Below are positions 42,160 to 52,033 of a stretch of 64,000 nucleotides of DNA, piece by piece. Position numbers and translations under genes: made by a program. Source of the stretch: Lachnospiraceae bacterium. GTDB taxonomy: Bacteria > Bacillota > Clostridia > Lachnospirales > Lachnospiraceae. The notes under the pieces were generated by a model that ran no database searches, was not told the origin of the DNA, and saw only the letters and a program-made list of their open reading frames with translations. The number at the start of each line of letters is the position of its first letter. Position 1 is the stretch's first letter. Where the stretch lies: positions 215,819 through 279,818 of the forward strand of contig JAFVXW010000011.1 in assembly GCA_017500935.1 (NCBI GenBank). Reading direction: 5' to 3'.

Positions 42160-43098
42160 TCACATAAATCCCATCTGTTTTAATACAAAGATCCAGACAA
42201 AAATCGTCAGGATCGCAAGCCCTGAGGTAAACACCACGATCTGTCCTGCCAGCTCGCCGTCACCGCCCATCTGCTGTGCCATCGGATAAGAGGAAACTGC
42301 CGTGGGTGCGCCGAACATGATCAGGATCGGAACCAGCATTTCATTGCGGAACCCAAGCAGCACGCCAGCCGTGATCATAAGAAGCGGTGAGAGCACCAGT
42401 TTGCCGCCGACCGCGATCAGAAGCTGTTTTGCATAGCCTTTGATCCTGCCGAATTTAAAGTCGCCGCCCAACGCCACCAAAGAAAGCGGCGTTGCCACTC
42501 TGCCAAGATCCGTGATGGACTTTTCCACAGCGGAGGGCAGATTGAGTCCTGCCAGATTGCATAAAATACCTGCCAGTGAAGCGATGATCAGCGGATTGGT
42601 CGCGATGCCTTTTGCAATTTTTCTGACACTGGGCTTGCCGCCGCGGAAGGTTTCCAGCGTCACCACTGCCAGCACATTAAAAACCGGAACAATGATTCCC
42701 ACCAAAAGAGAAGTCGGTCCTGCTTTTTCTTCGCCGCACAGAGAAATCGCCACAGGCAGTCCAAACAGGGCAAAATTGCTTCTGAAAATCCCCTGTACGA
42801 TAACGCCGCATCTGGAAGGTTCTTTTTCCAGCTTTGGAATCAGCCAAAACAACACGGCAAAGAGCACCAGGATCGCCGCCACGGCAAAGAGCAGAAGCTT
42901 TGCGTCAAAGGCATCAGCCAGATTTGTGGTATACACATTGTTGAACAGATAGATAGGCAGAAACACCTTAAAACACAGTTTATTTAATTTTTTCAGGGTC
43001 GGTTCGTCATACATGTTGATCCGGCGCAGAAAATAACCCAGCGCAATACAGATAAACAAGGGCAGAACCACATTAAAGGAAATGATCAGATTTTCCAT
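42160..43098 (-). CDS. AEC-family (auxin efflux carrier-like) transporter
   Basis: 312 residues, about ten predicted membrane helices in two inverted halves (VVLPLFICIALGYFLRR first; GFRNEMLVPILIMFGAPTA conserved in the second). AEC proteins move small organic acids such as malate or amino acids. RBS AGGAG precedes ATG. It is 27 nt after murF and 1 nt before the CARF nuclease gene, so it probably belongs to the ddl-murF transcript. The substrate is not evident. Confidence 0.9.
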   Translation of the reverse strand: MENLIISFNVVLPLFICIALGYFLRRINMYDEPTLKKLNKLCFKVFLPIYLFNNVYTTNLADAFDAKLLLFAVAAILVLFAVLFWLIPKLEKEPSRCGVIVQGIFRSNFALFGLPVAISLCGEEKAGPTSLLVGIIVPVFNVLAVVTLETFRGGKPSVRKIAKGIATNPLIIASLAGILCNLAGLNLPSAVEKSITDLGRVATPLSLVALGGDFKFGRIKGYAKQLLIAVGGKLVLSPLLMITAGVLLGFRNEMLVPILIMFGAPTAVSSYPMAQQMGGDGELAGQIVVFTSGLAILTIFVWIFVLKQMGFM

Positions 43099-43125
43099 AA
43101 AGTATACTCCTGCTGCAGCCGTATT

Positions 43126-44541
43126 TTACTGCAGTTTTTCCACGATCCTGTCATATGCCATGCCATGGGATGCCTTGATCAGCACAGAATCTCCGGGCTT
43201 GAGATATGTACAGATCTCTGCCAGCAGCGCATCCGTATCTGCAAAATGATACACCTCTGTCATACCGGCCTCTTTCGCAGCTTCTGCCATATTTTCAGAC
43301 AGCTTTCCGGCACAAAGCAGACAGTCCACACCGTTTTGGGCCGCATAAGCACCGATCTTGGCGTGCATCTGCACTTCATTTTCGCCCAGTTCAAACATAT
43401 CGCCAAGCACAGCTACTTTTCTGCCCAGTGCCTGCCCCAGCATATCGATGGCAGCCTTCATGGAAACAGGGTTTGCATTGTAGCAGTCATCGATCAGGAC
43501 CAGTTCTTTTGCTTCCACCACACGGCTCCTGCCTTTGACTGCTTCCACGCAAGCGATACCGGCTGCGATCTGCTCTGCGTTCAGTCCAAGCTGCAGTCCC
43601 ACCGCAGTGGCTGCCAGGGCATTTAATACCATATGCATACCCGGAAGCGGAATCTGTACCGCAAAGCTCTGTTCTTCCCGCACATGGATCACTGCCGTGC
43701 TGCCCAGAAGTCCGCGGCTGACAATGTCTGTCGCATAAATGTCATTGTGTTCGGAAAGGCCAAAACGCACAGGCGCTTTTCCATGTACCTCGGAAATGGT
43801 GATCAGTTTGTCATCATCGCCGTTGACACACACACTGCCCCCGGGATTCATATTGGTAAAAATCTCGGATTTTGCACGCAGGATACCGTCTCTGTCACCC
43901 AGATATTCCAGATGACACTGACCGATATTGGTCATCACGCAGATGTCGGGTTTTGCGATCTCGCTCAGGCGGGTCATTTCACCGAAATGATTGATGCCCA
44001 TTTCCACAACTGCGCATTCTGCATCTTCGGGCATGGCAAACAAAGTCAGCGGCACGCCAACTTCATTATTAAAATTCCCCATGGTTTTATGGGTTTTATA
44101 TTTCTGTGCCAGTACGGAAGCCACAAATTCCTTGGTGCTGGTCTTTCCCACACTGCCCGTGATACCCACCACGGGAATCTCCATCTGGCTGCGGTAAAAT
44201 GCTGCGATCTTACGCAGTGCTTCAAAGGAATCCTTTACCACAATACAGGGGCCGTACAGTTCTTCCGGTTCTTTTTCACAGACAACACCAATGGCGCCTT
44301 TTTCAAACACCTGCCTGATAAAGCTGTGTCCGTCCACTCTCTCACCGACGGTTGCCACAAACACAAAACCCGGCTCTGCTTTACGGGAATCCAGTACGAT
44401 CCCCTTTGCCTGCTGCGCAGACGCGCTGCGGATCACAGCCATCCCCCTTGCCGGGCAGCTCTCTGCGCCCTTGCTGCCGGAGGGGATCAGCAGTCTTCCC
44501 TGGCAGGCTCTGGCGATATTCCATAAAGTCATATTTTTCAT
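43126..44541 (-). CDS. murF: UDP-N-acetylmuramoyl-tripeptide-D-alanyl-D-alanine ligase
   Basis: 471 residues with the three Mur-ligase domains. The ATP loop GITGSVGKTSTKEF holds K133, and the central and C-terminal parts (MGNFNNEVGVPLT, VLIDDCYNANPVSMKAAI, VLGDMFELGE) are typical. It adds D-Ala-D-Ala to the UDP-MurNAc tripeptide in the cytoplasm. RBS GGAGG lies 6 nt before ATG. It follows ddl, which makes its substrate, across a hairpin at 44553-44589. Confidence 0.96.
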   Translation of the reverse strand: MKNMTLWNIARACQGRLLIPSGSKGAESCPARGMAVIRSASAQQAKGIVLDSRKAEPGFVFVATVGERVDGHSFIRQVFEKGAIGVVCEKEPEELYGPCIVVKDSFEALRKIAAFYRSQMEIPVVGITGSVGKTSTKEFVASVLAQKYKTHKTMGNFNNEVGVPLTLFAMPEDAECAVVEMGINHFGEMTRLSEIAKPDICVMTNIGQCHLEYLGDRDGILRAKSEIFTNMNPGGSVCVNGDDDKLITISEVHGKAPVRFGLSEHNDIYATDIVSRGLLGSTAVIHVREEQSFAVQIPLPGMHMVLNALAATAVGLQLGLNAEQIAAGIACVEAVKGRSRVVEAKELVLIDDCYNANPVSMKAAIDMLGQALGRKVAVLGDMFELGENEVQMHAKIGAYAAQNGVDCLLCAGKLSENMAEAAKEAGMTEVYHFADTDALLAEICTYLKPGDSVLIKASHGMAYDRIVEKLQ

Positions 44542-44552
44542 AAATAACCTCC

Positions 44553-44589
44553 AAATGCGGCACGAGTCTGACCGACTTATGCCGCATTT
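44553..44589 (-). other. Hairpin between ddl and murF
   Basis: Ten-base arms AAATGCGGCA and TGCCGCATTT enclose 17 bases, about 30 nt after the ddl stop. On the minus strand the 3' arm runs directly into the GGAGG of murF, with only three T. It could be a weak terminator or tune murF translation. Confidence 0.6.
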
Positions 44590-44619
44590 TCCAACTTTTC
44601 AATGTCTTTTACAATTCTG

Positions 44620-45648
44620 TTACTCTTCAAATGCCATATCGATGATCTTCTGGCAAAGCTGATCATAACCGATTCCCACTGCTGCCGCTTCCTGCGGGAT
44701 CAGGGAGGTGGGAGTCATACCCGGAAGGGTGTTGGCTTCCAGACAGTAAGGATTGCCGTCTTCATCCATCATAAAGTCCATGCGGGCATATTTTTTCAGG
44801 CGCAGAGCCTTAAATACGTCTTTGGCAATCTGCTGGATCTGCAGAGTATGCGCTTCGTCCAGATCAGCGGGACAGGTTTCCACTGCGCTGCCTGCCTGAT
44901 ATTTATTTTTATAATCGTAAAAACCAACCTTGGGTGCAATCTCAACGATGGGCAGTGCTTCGCCGTTCATCACGCCGCAGGTAAACTCTCTGCCCTTAAT
45001 ATACTGCTCTACCACAACCTGATCGCCGTAACGGAAGGCATCTGCCAGAGCAGCTTCGTATTCACTCTCTTGCTTTACAATGGAAACACCTACGCTGGAA
45101 CCGCCCTCGGAAACCTTAACCACACAGGGAAATACCGGCTTTTCGGTACAGGGTACACCTTTTTTCACCACAAATCCCCTGGGAGTGGGAATACCGTTCA
45201 TGACAAACAGTTCCTTTGCCAGTCCCTTATCCATTGCCAGCGCGCTGCTGACATAATCGGTACCGGTATAACGGATGCCAAGCAGGTCGAATGCCGCCTG
45301 AAGCTTGCCGTTTTCACCCTCTTCTCCGTGCAGCGCCAGAAATGCCACATCGGCCATCTGGCAAAGCTCGATCACATTGGGGCCAAAAAAGCTCTTGCCG
45401 CCGTCCCTGCGCATTGCCTTTACCGCACTGATATCCGGATTGATCTCCTTGATATTGGCAATATCCCTGCTCCAGTCCTCATCCAGTTCAAAAATGCCTT
45501 CCAGAGAGTCTCTTTCCAGACCAAGATACACATCTGCTAAAATCACCTGGTGTCCAAGACGCTTTAACGCCTGATATATCATTTTCCCGGAAATCAGGGA
45601 AACATCTCTCTCGGTGCTGATACCACCGCATAAAACCACGATTTTCAT
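44620..45648 (-). CDS. ddl: D-alanine-D-alanine ligase
   Basis: 342 residues of the ATP-grasp family. LCGGISTERDVSLISG is the N-terminal signature; VKVSEGGSSVGVSIV and EQYIKGREFTCGV are ATP-grasp segments; NPYCLEANTLPGMTPTSLIP is the C-terminal substrate loop. It joins two D-Ala for peptidoglycan. RBS AAGGAG lies 6 nt upstream and a promoter at 45687-45715. First gene of the ddl-murF-AEC-CARF run. Confidence 0.96.
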   Translation of the reverse strand: MKIVVLCGGISTERDVSLISGKMIYQALKRLGHQVILADVYLGLERDSLEGIFELDEDWSRDIANIKEINPDISAVKAMRRDGGKSFFGPNVIELCQMADVAFLALHGEEGENGKLQAAFDLLGIRYTGTDYVSSALAMDKGLAKELFVMNGIPTPRGFVVKKGVPCTEKPVFPCVVKVSEGGSSVGVSIVKQESEYEAALADAFRYGDQVVVEQYIKGREFTCGVMNGEALPIVEIAPKVGFYDYKNKYQAGSAVETCPADLDEAHTLQIQQIAKDVFKALRLKKYARMDFMMDEDGNPYCLEANTLPGMTPTSLIPQEAAAVGIGYDQLCQKIIDMAFEE

Positions 45649-45686
45649 AAAAAACTCCTTTTATCTGTTAAATGACCTTTCCGTTT

Positions 45687-45715
45687 AGTATACGCTCCAA
45701 ATCCCCTGACGTAAA
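45687..45715 (-). promoter_or_regulatory. Promoter for the ddl-murF run
   Basis: TTTACG (45710-45715), 17 bp and TATACT (45687-45692) on the minus strand lie about 40 nt before the ddl start. Confidence 0.55.
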
Positions 45716-45739
45716 GAGACTTTTCGCAAAACCGTCTGC

Positions 45740-46812
45740 TTACCGGTACTTCTCCACTGCAGCCAGCGCTCTCTTTGCATCTTCTTCATCCTGCGCATAG
45801 TACCAGATCACGGTTTTGGAATCTGACAGAAGATCACCCATATTCACAAGCTCGTCATAGGTAGGTGCGATCACGATCACCTTATCCTGCAGCACCTCTC
45901 TGTGCTTACGGTATACCTCCACCGCACGCGCACAGTTGGGATCGCTGGAAAGCTCCATGAGCTTGATCTTATCCACACCGGCAAACACAGGGATCATGCG
46001 CTCACCAAGGGAATGCACATGCAGCATCGCCATATCGCAGTCCGCCACACAGGCCTTTAAGGCATCAAAGAAATGTTCCTCGTAAACTTCACGCGAGATC
46101 ATGGTAGAGAAATCCTCTGAAATATGCCCTACGCACTTGCCCGGCATCCACATGCCAAAACCGGTGATGGTGCCGCCTGCGATCTTTGTCGCCTGTTCGC
46201 GCTGCAGATCCAGTGTGAAATTTACCGCCTTTGCACAAAACTTCATCATCTCGTGCAGGGTATCCTCATCATCGTAAATATCATAAAAAAGATCATTGCC
46301 GCGGATCGCATTGGCGATGTCAGACGGGCCGTCTGCGCCGCGCATACGCACAGGAATGTAGCTGCCCCATTTTTCCCGCATATAGGCGATGCCGTCCACC
46401 ACAAGACGGATCCACAGATTGTTTCTGTCCAGCTTTAAATTTCTGAAGCCTTCGATAAATCGCAGATCTGATGCTGGAAGGTGGTCTCTTCCGTAAAATC
46501 CACCTGTCCGCCCAGAAAGGCCGTATGCTCTGCAATCCCGTACCAGGGAGAAGTGGAAGGGATAAAATCATCCTCGATCTTATCGTGAAAACGCGCAAAC
46601 AGATAATCCCTCTCTGCGATCTTGTCCAGATATCTTTCCATATCCTGCGGGAAAGAAAAGCTGTTTAACGGCTCTGCCGCCGGAAGCTTCAAAGATGCAC
46701 AGGATTTGATCTGAATCTGCACACCGCTTTTTTTCTGTTCATAAAAAGCCCGTGCGCGCTCTGCTGTCTTTTCTGCTTTTTTGTAGTCAAAAGGGATATA
46801 CTCTCTGTTCAT
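45740..46812 (-). pseudogene. URO-D family protein gene with a single frameshift
   Basis: The first ~125 residues (from the ATG at 46812, AAAGGA 8 nt upstream) read REYIPFDYKKAEKTAERARAF..GGQVDFTEETTFQHQ. At about 46460 the frame shifts by one base. The rest, DLRFIEGFRNLKLDRNN through VDGIAYMREKWGSYIPVRM to ALAAVEKYR, is open to the stop at 45740. Joined, they make a complete ~355-residue URO-D-like protein of the MtaA-like type. A single indel means this may be a recent mutation or a sequence error. It sits downstream of another decayed gene, a glycyl-radical activase. Confidence 0.75.
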
Positions 46813-46836
46813 CGTCTGTTCCTTTCTTTTCACAAA

Positions 46837-46867
46837 ATCCTCCGGGACTCTGCCGTTCCCGGAGGAT
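46837..46867 (-). terminator. Terminator between the activase remnant and the URO-D gene
   Basis: Ten-base arms ATCCTCCGGG and CCCGGAGGAT with an 11-base loop; on the minus strand TTTTG follows. It abuts the stop of the activase remnant. Confidence 0.75.
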
Positions 46868-47372
46868 CAAAATCTCAACATTTTACATTCTTTCCAACAT
46901 CCATAAAGGGCTGGCAGAATGCCTGCATCGGAAAGCTTTTTAATATTTTCCTTGATCAGCTGATTATGTACGCCGACAGCCTTTACATGTGCCTCATCGT
47001 CCATGCACTTTAAATCATAGAGAAACAGATCCACATAGGGAAGCACCTCTTCCGGCGTATAGGTTTTTCCCATCATCGTCAGCGCTTCCGCATAACATCT
47101 GTCGGTGCACCTGCCGCAGGCAATACATTTTTCCCGTTCAAATTACCGCACGCCGTCTTTCATGACATGCCACTGGTTCGGACAAATCTCAAAGCACTTA
47201 CCGCATCCGATGCACTTTACAGGCAAAAATTCCACCTCTCTGCCCGGATGTATGGATTTCGGATTGTGACACCAAAAGCAGTGCAGATTGCATCCTTTGA
47301 AAAAACAGTGGTCCGGATTCCCGGTCCGTCATGTACAGAAAAACGCTGGATGTCAAAAATCGTAGCCTGCAT
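46867..47372 (-). pseudogene. Glycyl-radical-enzyme activase (radical SAM) remnant
   Basis: From the ATG at 47372 (GGAGGAG 6 nt upstream) the start MQATIFDIQRFSVHDGPGIR is typical of PflA-like activases. In the T-rich codons just after, a one-base shift moves the frame. The shifted frame gives the radical SAM cluster GCNLHCFWCHNP and two ferredoxin-like clusters (KCIGCGKCFEICP and KCIACGRCTDRC). A TAA interrupts between the clusters. After PYVDLFLYDLKCMDDEAHV the protein ends early in unrelated sequence, so most of the barrel is lost. No glycyl radical enzyme gene is in the window. Confidence 0.85.
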
Positions 47373-47480
47373 AATTGACTCCTCCATGTCCTTTTACCAT
47401 TGAAAAATACACAGCAGCTGTTTTTTTCAACTTAACATATCCGGACATGGGAGTCAATCGAATTTGCAGTTTTCTGAAAA

Positions 47481-48440
47481 TCACCCCAGAAAATCCAGCG
47501 GATTCACAGGCTCCTGCTCTTTGGTCAGTTTCAGATAGACATTTGTCCCCTCTTTGGCGTAATACTTGGTGGGCGCTGCCACTTTTCCAATATAAACACC
47601 GCTCTCAACCAGTTCCCCTTCTTCCACACTGACATCTGTCAGCTGTCCGTAAGTCAGTTCATAGCCGTTTCCCAGATTCATCACCACGGTTGTTCCGGTC
47701 TGCGGATCATTGTAAACCGCCTTTACGATCCCATCTGCCGCACAGGCGATATTGGTTCCCTGCACTGCACCGATGACGATCGCCGGGTTATATTTATACT
47801 GCTGCAGGGTCTGAAAATATACCGTCTTATCCATGCTGTAATTTAACAGTACATTTCCGACAACCGGCCAGTTTAAATCCGTATTTTCATCAAAATGCAG
47901 ATTTCTTTCTTCCTGCATGGCATTGGCAACAGCTTCCAGTGCCGCCTCCTCTGCGGTCTGTGTCTGGCTCTCCCCTTCGCTTTCTGCTGCCGTTCTTTCA
48001 GTTTCCTTACGTGCAACGGCATTTCCGTTTACCGTGTCATACTCCGCATATCCCACGTTTTCTGCCTGTTGCGTAACCTCATTGGGCTCCGGCATGCTTT
48101 CAGCCTGCAGTCCTTCCTCTGCTGCCGGACTGCTGTTTTGTGCTGTATCCTGTTGACTGTCGTTCAGCAGGGCATCCTGCTGTACATAATAGGGATCGTA
48201 ATCCAGTTCCCCGATGTCATTTTTGCTGGTGTAGTTTTCCACCTCACGATTCTGGGTCTGCGCAGAATCCTCTTCCTCCAGCACGGAAAAATCCAGAATA
48301 TTTTCTTCCTGCGGCACAGACTGACTGTTTTGATAAACAGTAACACCGGCAGCACTCACAGCGGTCAGTACCATGACACTTCCTGCGATCATCACAAACT
48401 TTTCTCTGCGGCGCATCTGGCTTGCTCTTCTTCTCTTCAT
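47481..48440 (-). CDS. spoIIQ: SpoIIQ-like forespore protein with inactive LytM (M23) domain
   Basis: 319 residues. A basic N terminus (KRRRASQMRRREK) and one membrane helix (FVMIAGSVMVLTAVSAAGVTV) precede a long acidic Gln/Glu linker and a C-terminal M23-like domain. In active LytM enzymes zinc is bound by His in H-x(n)-D and HxH; here the matching sites read VMNLGNGYELTYGQL, so the His ligands are gone. SpoIIQ pairs with SpoIIIAH across the forespore membranes. It follows spoIID by 60 nt, an arrangement known in Firmicutes. I use the ATG at 48440, with AAAGGAAG upstream. The interval 47373-47480 holds no gene. Confidence 0.8.
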   Translation of the reverse strand: MKRRRASQMRRREKFVMIAGSVMVLTAVSAAGVTVYQNSQSVPQEENILDFSVLEEEDSAQTQNREVENYTSKNDIGELDYDPYYVQQDALLNDSQQDTAQNSSPAAEEGLQAESMPEPNEVTQQAENVGYAEYDTVNGNAVARKETERTAAESEGESQTQTAEEAALEAVANAMQEERNLHFDENTDLNWPVVGNVLLNYSMDKTVYFQTLQQYKYNPAIVIGAVQGTNIACAADGIVKAVYNDPQTGTTVVMNLGNGYELTYGQLTDVSVEEGELVESGVYIGKVAAPTKYYAKEGTNVYLKLTKEQEPVNPLDFLG

Positions 48441-48500
48441 ACAAAACGCTTCCTTTCTGTAATTCATCGTTCAAGCATAGTTTTGCCAGCCGCCGAAAAG

Positions 48501-49535
48501 TTATTCCATTTTTTCCAGTGTTACCCCTTCAAAAAAGACATCCAGAAGTTTTTGATAATCATTTCCCTCCTGTGCAAGAAGTTCTGCGGCATACTGGTCA
48601 AATCCCACACCATGCCCGATTCCTCTGGTGGTAAAAATCAGATTTTCTCCTTCCTGCTCCAGACTGATATGTGCCGAAGCCAGTCCGAACATCTGCCGGA
48701 AGCGTTCTCCCTCCACATGCTGTCCGTTACATTCTGCATACATGACATATCCTGTGCTGTCCTTGACCAATCTGATCCGCAAATTCTGCTCTGTCACCGG
48801 AATCTGCTCTTTTTCAAAAACTGCCAGCACATCCTTTTGTTTTAAGATCACCTTCTGCAGATACTCTGCCGCTTCCAGATTATGCGGACATTCCACGCTT
48901 TTACACCACGAAAAACTTTTGTCCTCCCATATTTGTGCGCTGTCGCGTGTCTTTCCGGCACTCAGCCTGAAATAGGGCGGGCTGATGACCTGCCCTTCAT
49001 AACAAAGTATAATGCCGGCAGTTGTCTGCACCGCGTCCGTAAATTTATCTTCGTACTCTTTGGTTTTATCCTGCCACAGTTTTTTTCTGTCTGTTTTATC
49101 CAGATAAGAAAAGTCTGTTGCTTCCCCGTCTGCCTTAAAAAGACTGCGCAGGATCACCGCCTGGGCTTTGAGTGTTTCTGTGCTGTAATGTCCCGGTATA
49201 CAGGCCGCCAGCACTCCTGTCAGAAATTCGGTTTCTGTCAGATTGACAGTGCCGTTTTTGACAGGCCAGGCAATGTCGTGTTTTTCAGATACCGCTGTTC
49301 TTTGTCTTTCGGTCTGTTCTGCCACTCGCCCTGCCGTCTGTTCTGCATACTGTCCTGCTGACGGTTCTGCGTACTGCCCTGCCGTCTGTCCGGCCGCTTC
49401 ACCGGCGGGCGGTGACGGAAGTCTGGCGCAGATGTAAACCAGCCATCCCAAAAACAAAAGAACCGCAAGAAGGCTGCGGCAATGCTTTCCTCTTACGGTT
49501 CTTCTTATTCTTTGTTCTGTTTTTCTGCGATGCAT
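48501..49535 (-). CDS. spoIID: SpoIID-like lytic transglycosylase of sporulation
   Basis: 344 residues with one N-terminal membrane helix (SLLAVLLFLGWLVYICARL). A low-complexity linker with repeats of the kind AGQYAE follows (about residues 45-75). The SpoIID domain starts near FLTGVLAACIPGHYSTETLKAQ, where the Glu of STET is the likely catalytic residue. The end is GIGHGVGFDQYAAELLAQEG, a family signature. It degrades peptidoglycan during engulfment. The start is the ATG at 49535, with GGGAGG 4 nt upstream. spoIIQ follows. Confidence 0.9.
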   Translation of the reverse strand: MHRRKTEQRIRRTVRGKHCRSLLAVLLFLGWLVYICARLPSPPAGEAAGQTAGQYAEPSAGQYAEQTAGRVAEQTERQRTAVSEKHDIAWPVKNGTVNLTETEFLTGVLAACIPGHYSTETLKAQAVILRSLFKADGEATDFSYLDKTDRKKLWQDKTKEYEDKFTDAVQTTAGIILCYEGQVISPPYFRLSAGKTRDSAQIWEDKSFSWCKSVECPHNLEAAEYLQKVILKQKDVLAVFEKEQIPVTEQNLRIRLVKDSTGYVMYAECNGQHVEGERFRQMFGLASAHISLEQEGENLIFTTRGIGHGVGFDQYAAELLAQEGNDYQKLLDVFFEGVTLEKME

Positions 49536-49645
49536 AAATCCTCCCGGACAGCTTTTTAAGTGATCTGTCTCTCCCACACTATATGGGACAGGGAGTATCT
49601 TTATGCATGTCTGCCATATTTAAGACAGCACAATTTTTATCAGGC

Positions 49646-51940
49646 TCATCCGTCCACACGGTTATAGTTGATCAGGCAGCCCTTTAAGATGATCTGTCTT
49701 TCCTCATCGGTAAGCTCACCCATAGTCAGAGTGAAGGGAACAAGGGAGTCCTCTTTTACCACATAAGCCTGAATTTCGGAAGCTTTTGATTCAACCGCTT
49801 CTCTGATGCCGGGCAGGAACAGATAGTCAAGGTTTTTGAAAGGAAGCTCTCCTTCGGGGATCAGCAGGGGAAGCATACCCCAGTTGATCAGATTGGAGCG
49901 GTAACGCTTGGTGGCATATTCGTTGGCAATGTTTGCCCAGCCGCCAAGTACCTTCTGACAGCTTGCCGCCTGTTCACGGGCAGAGCCGTCACCGGGTTTT
50001 ACTGCAAAAATGGTGGAGCCAAAGCCCAGATTTTCTTTGGAAAGTCCGGAAAACTGCTTGCCGATCACCTGTACCACGGGCAGAAGTTCCGGTTTTGCCT
50101 CGATGGGACATCTGCCTTCCATGATGGCAGTCTGTGCCACCTGAATGTCCTTGGCAAGACCTACATATGCGGGATCTTTTCTGGATAAGGTAAATTCAGC
50201 CAGACCAAGGGGATTTGATCTGTAAGAGCTGGTTTCACCGGAAGGAATCAGTTCATCTGTGGTGGTAACGGGATCATGGATCTCGGAAACCACACGCAGC
50301 ACCATATTGTCAGGGAGTGCGCACATTTTCGGCCAGTCCTTGATATTGGGACCAAACTGGATTTCCACATCAGGATCAGCAGCACCGTGGGAATCAAAGA
50401 CACGGTTTGCGTAAATGTTTGCATCAAAATGATATTTGTATTTGCCGATCTCACCGTCAAACTCGGTTGCCGCAGTCAGCAGGCCCTTATTGGCTGCAGT
50501 CGCTGCAATGGAACGTGCGTCCATAAGCGCAACGGAAGAAATCTGACCGTTCTGGAGCTTGGAGCCTTCACGGTTGGGGAAGTTTCTGGTGGAGTGGCGG
50601 ATGGAGAATGCATTGTTTGCGGGAGTGTCGCCTGCGCCGAAGCAGGGGCCGCAGAATGCAGTCTTTAATACGGCGCCGGTTTCCAAAATAGCTGCCGCAC
50701 AGCCGTTTTTGATCAGTTCCATATATACGGGCATGGATGCAGGATATACGCTTAAGGTAAATCCGTCATTTCCAATATAGCTGCCTTTCAGGATATCTGC
50801 TGCAGCGCAGATATTTTCAAATCCGCCGCCTGCACAGCCTGCAATGATACCCTGATCCACATAGAATCTGCCGTTTTTCACCTTATCTTTTAAGCTGTAG
50901 GGTACTGCATTGTCCAGGCTGACAGCTGCATTTTTTTCTACATCCGCAAGGATATCGGTAAGGTTTGCATTGAGTTCTTCAATGGTATAGGTATTGCTGG
51001 GATGGAAAGGCATTGCGATCATGGGTTTTACCTTGTCCAGATCCACACAGATCAGACCGTCATAGTAAGCAACCGCGCCGGGATTTAACTCTTTGTATTC
51101 CTCTTTGCGGCCATGGATCTCGTAAAACTCTTTGATCTGGTCATCTGTTTTCCAGATGGAGGACAGACAGGTGGTTTCTGTGGTCATAACGTCGATGCCG
51201 ATACGGAAATCTGCGCTCATGTTTGCCACACCGGGGCCAACAAATTCCATCACTTTGTTTTTGACAAAGCCATTTTTAAATACAGCACCAATAATTGCCA
51301 GTGCCACGTCCTGAGGACCAACACCCTTTGCGGGAGTTCCGGTCATATAAACACAGACAACACCAGGCATGTTGATGTCATAGGTCTGATTGAGCAGCTG
51401 TTTTACCAGCTCAGGGCCGCCTTCGCCCATCGCCATGGTTCCCAGTGCACCGTAACGGGTGTGGGAGTCAGAGCCAAGGATCATCTTGCCGCCGCCGGCC
51501 ATCATTTCTCTTGCAAACTGATGGATAACTGCCTGATGAGGGGGCACATAAACGCCGCCGTATTTTTTTGCACAGGTCAGACCGAACATGTGGTCATCTT
51601 CATTGATGGTACCGCCTACTGCACACAGGGAATTATGGCAGTTGGTAAGTACATAGGGGATTGGAAACTTTGTCAGGCCTGATGCTCTTGCAGTCTGGAT
51701 GATACCGACGAAGGTGATATCATGGCTGGTCAGCTTGTCAAACTTGATGCGAAGTTTTTCCATATTGCCGGAAGTATTGTGATTTTCCAGAATGCCGTAA
51801 GCAATAGTCTGTTTTGCTGCTTCCTGCTTTGTTACGTTACAGCCGGTCTTTGCCGCAAGACATGCAGCCGCCTCGGGACCGTCTGCGATCAGTTCGGTGC
51901 CGTTTACCAGGTAAACGCCGCCTTTGTGTAATGTAACCAT
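49646..51940 (-). CDS. Aconitase-family hydratase
   Basis: 764 residues. The family's iron-sulphur cysteines are visible, with [19 protein letters not shown] near residue 430 and an earlier Cys in the QTARASG/NCHNSLC region; [20 protein letters not shown] and swivelling-domain motifs are in the C-terminal part. This is the single-chain hydratase type found in Clostridia rather than classical AcnA/AcnB. The exact substrate (aconitate, homoaconitate or another acid) is uncertain. It stands alone between spoIID and a sugar kinase. RBS GAGAGG precedes ATG. Confidence 0.8.
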   Translation of the reverse strand: MVTLHKGGVYLVNGTELIADGPEAAACLAAKTGCNVTKQEAAKQTIAYGILENHNTSGNMEKLRIKFDKLTSHDITFVGIIQTARASGLTKFPIPYVLTNCHNSLCAVGGTINEDDHMFGLTCAKKYGGVYVPPHQAVIHQFAREMMAGGGKMILGSDSHTRYGALGTMAMGEGGPELVKQLLNQTYDINMPGVVCVYMTGTPAKGVGPQDVALAIIGAVFKNGFVKNKVMEFVGPGVANMSADFRIGIDVMTTETTCLSSIWKTDDQIKEFYEIHGRKEEYKELNPGAVAYYDGLICVDLDKVKPMIAMPFHPSNTYTIEELNANLTDILADVEKNAAVSLDNAVPYSLKDKVKNGRFYVDQGIIAGCAGGGFENICAAADILKGSYIGNDGFTLSVYPASMPVYMELIKNGCAAAILETGAVLKTAFCGPCFGAGDTPANNAFSIRHSTRNFPNREGSKLQNGQISSVALMDARSIAATAANKGLLTAATEFDGEIGKYKYHFDANIYANRVFDSHGAADPDVEIQFGPNIKDWPKMCALPDNMVLRVVSEIHDPVTTTDELIPSGETSSYRSNPLGLAEFTLSRKDPAYVGLAKDIQVAQTAIMEGRCPIEAKPELLPVVQVIGKQFSGLSKENLGFGSTIFAVKPGDGSAREQAASCQKVLGGWANIANEYATKRYRSNLINWGMLPLLIPEGELPFKNLDYLFLPGIREAVESKASEIQAYVVKEDSLVPFTLTMGELTDEERQIILKGCLINYNRVDG

Positions 51941-52033
51941 TGTTTTTACCTCTCTCTAAAACATTGTGTGCTGCCAGTGCACACGGAGTATATGCAATTT
52001 CGGCCATGTGCCGGAGCGCATGGCCGCTTGGGA

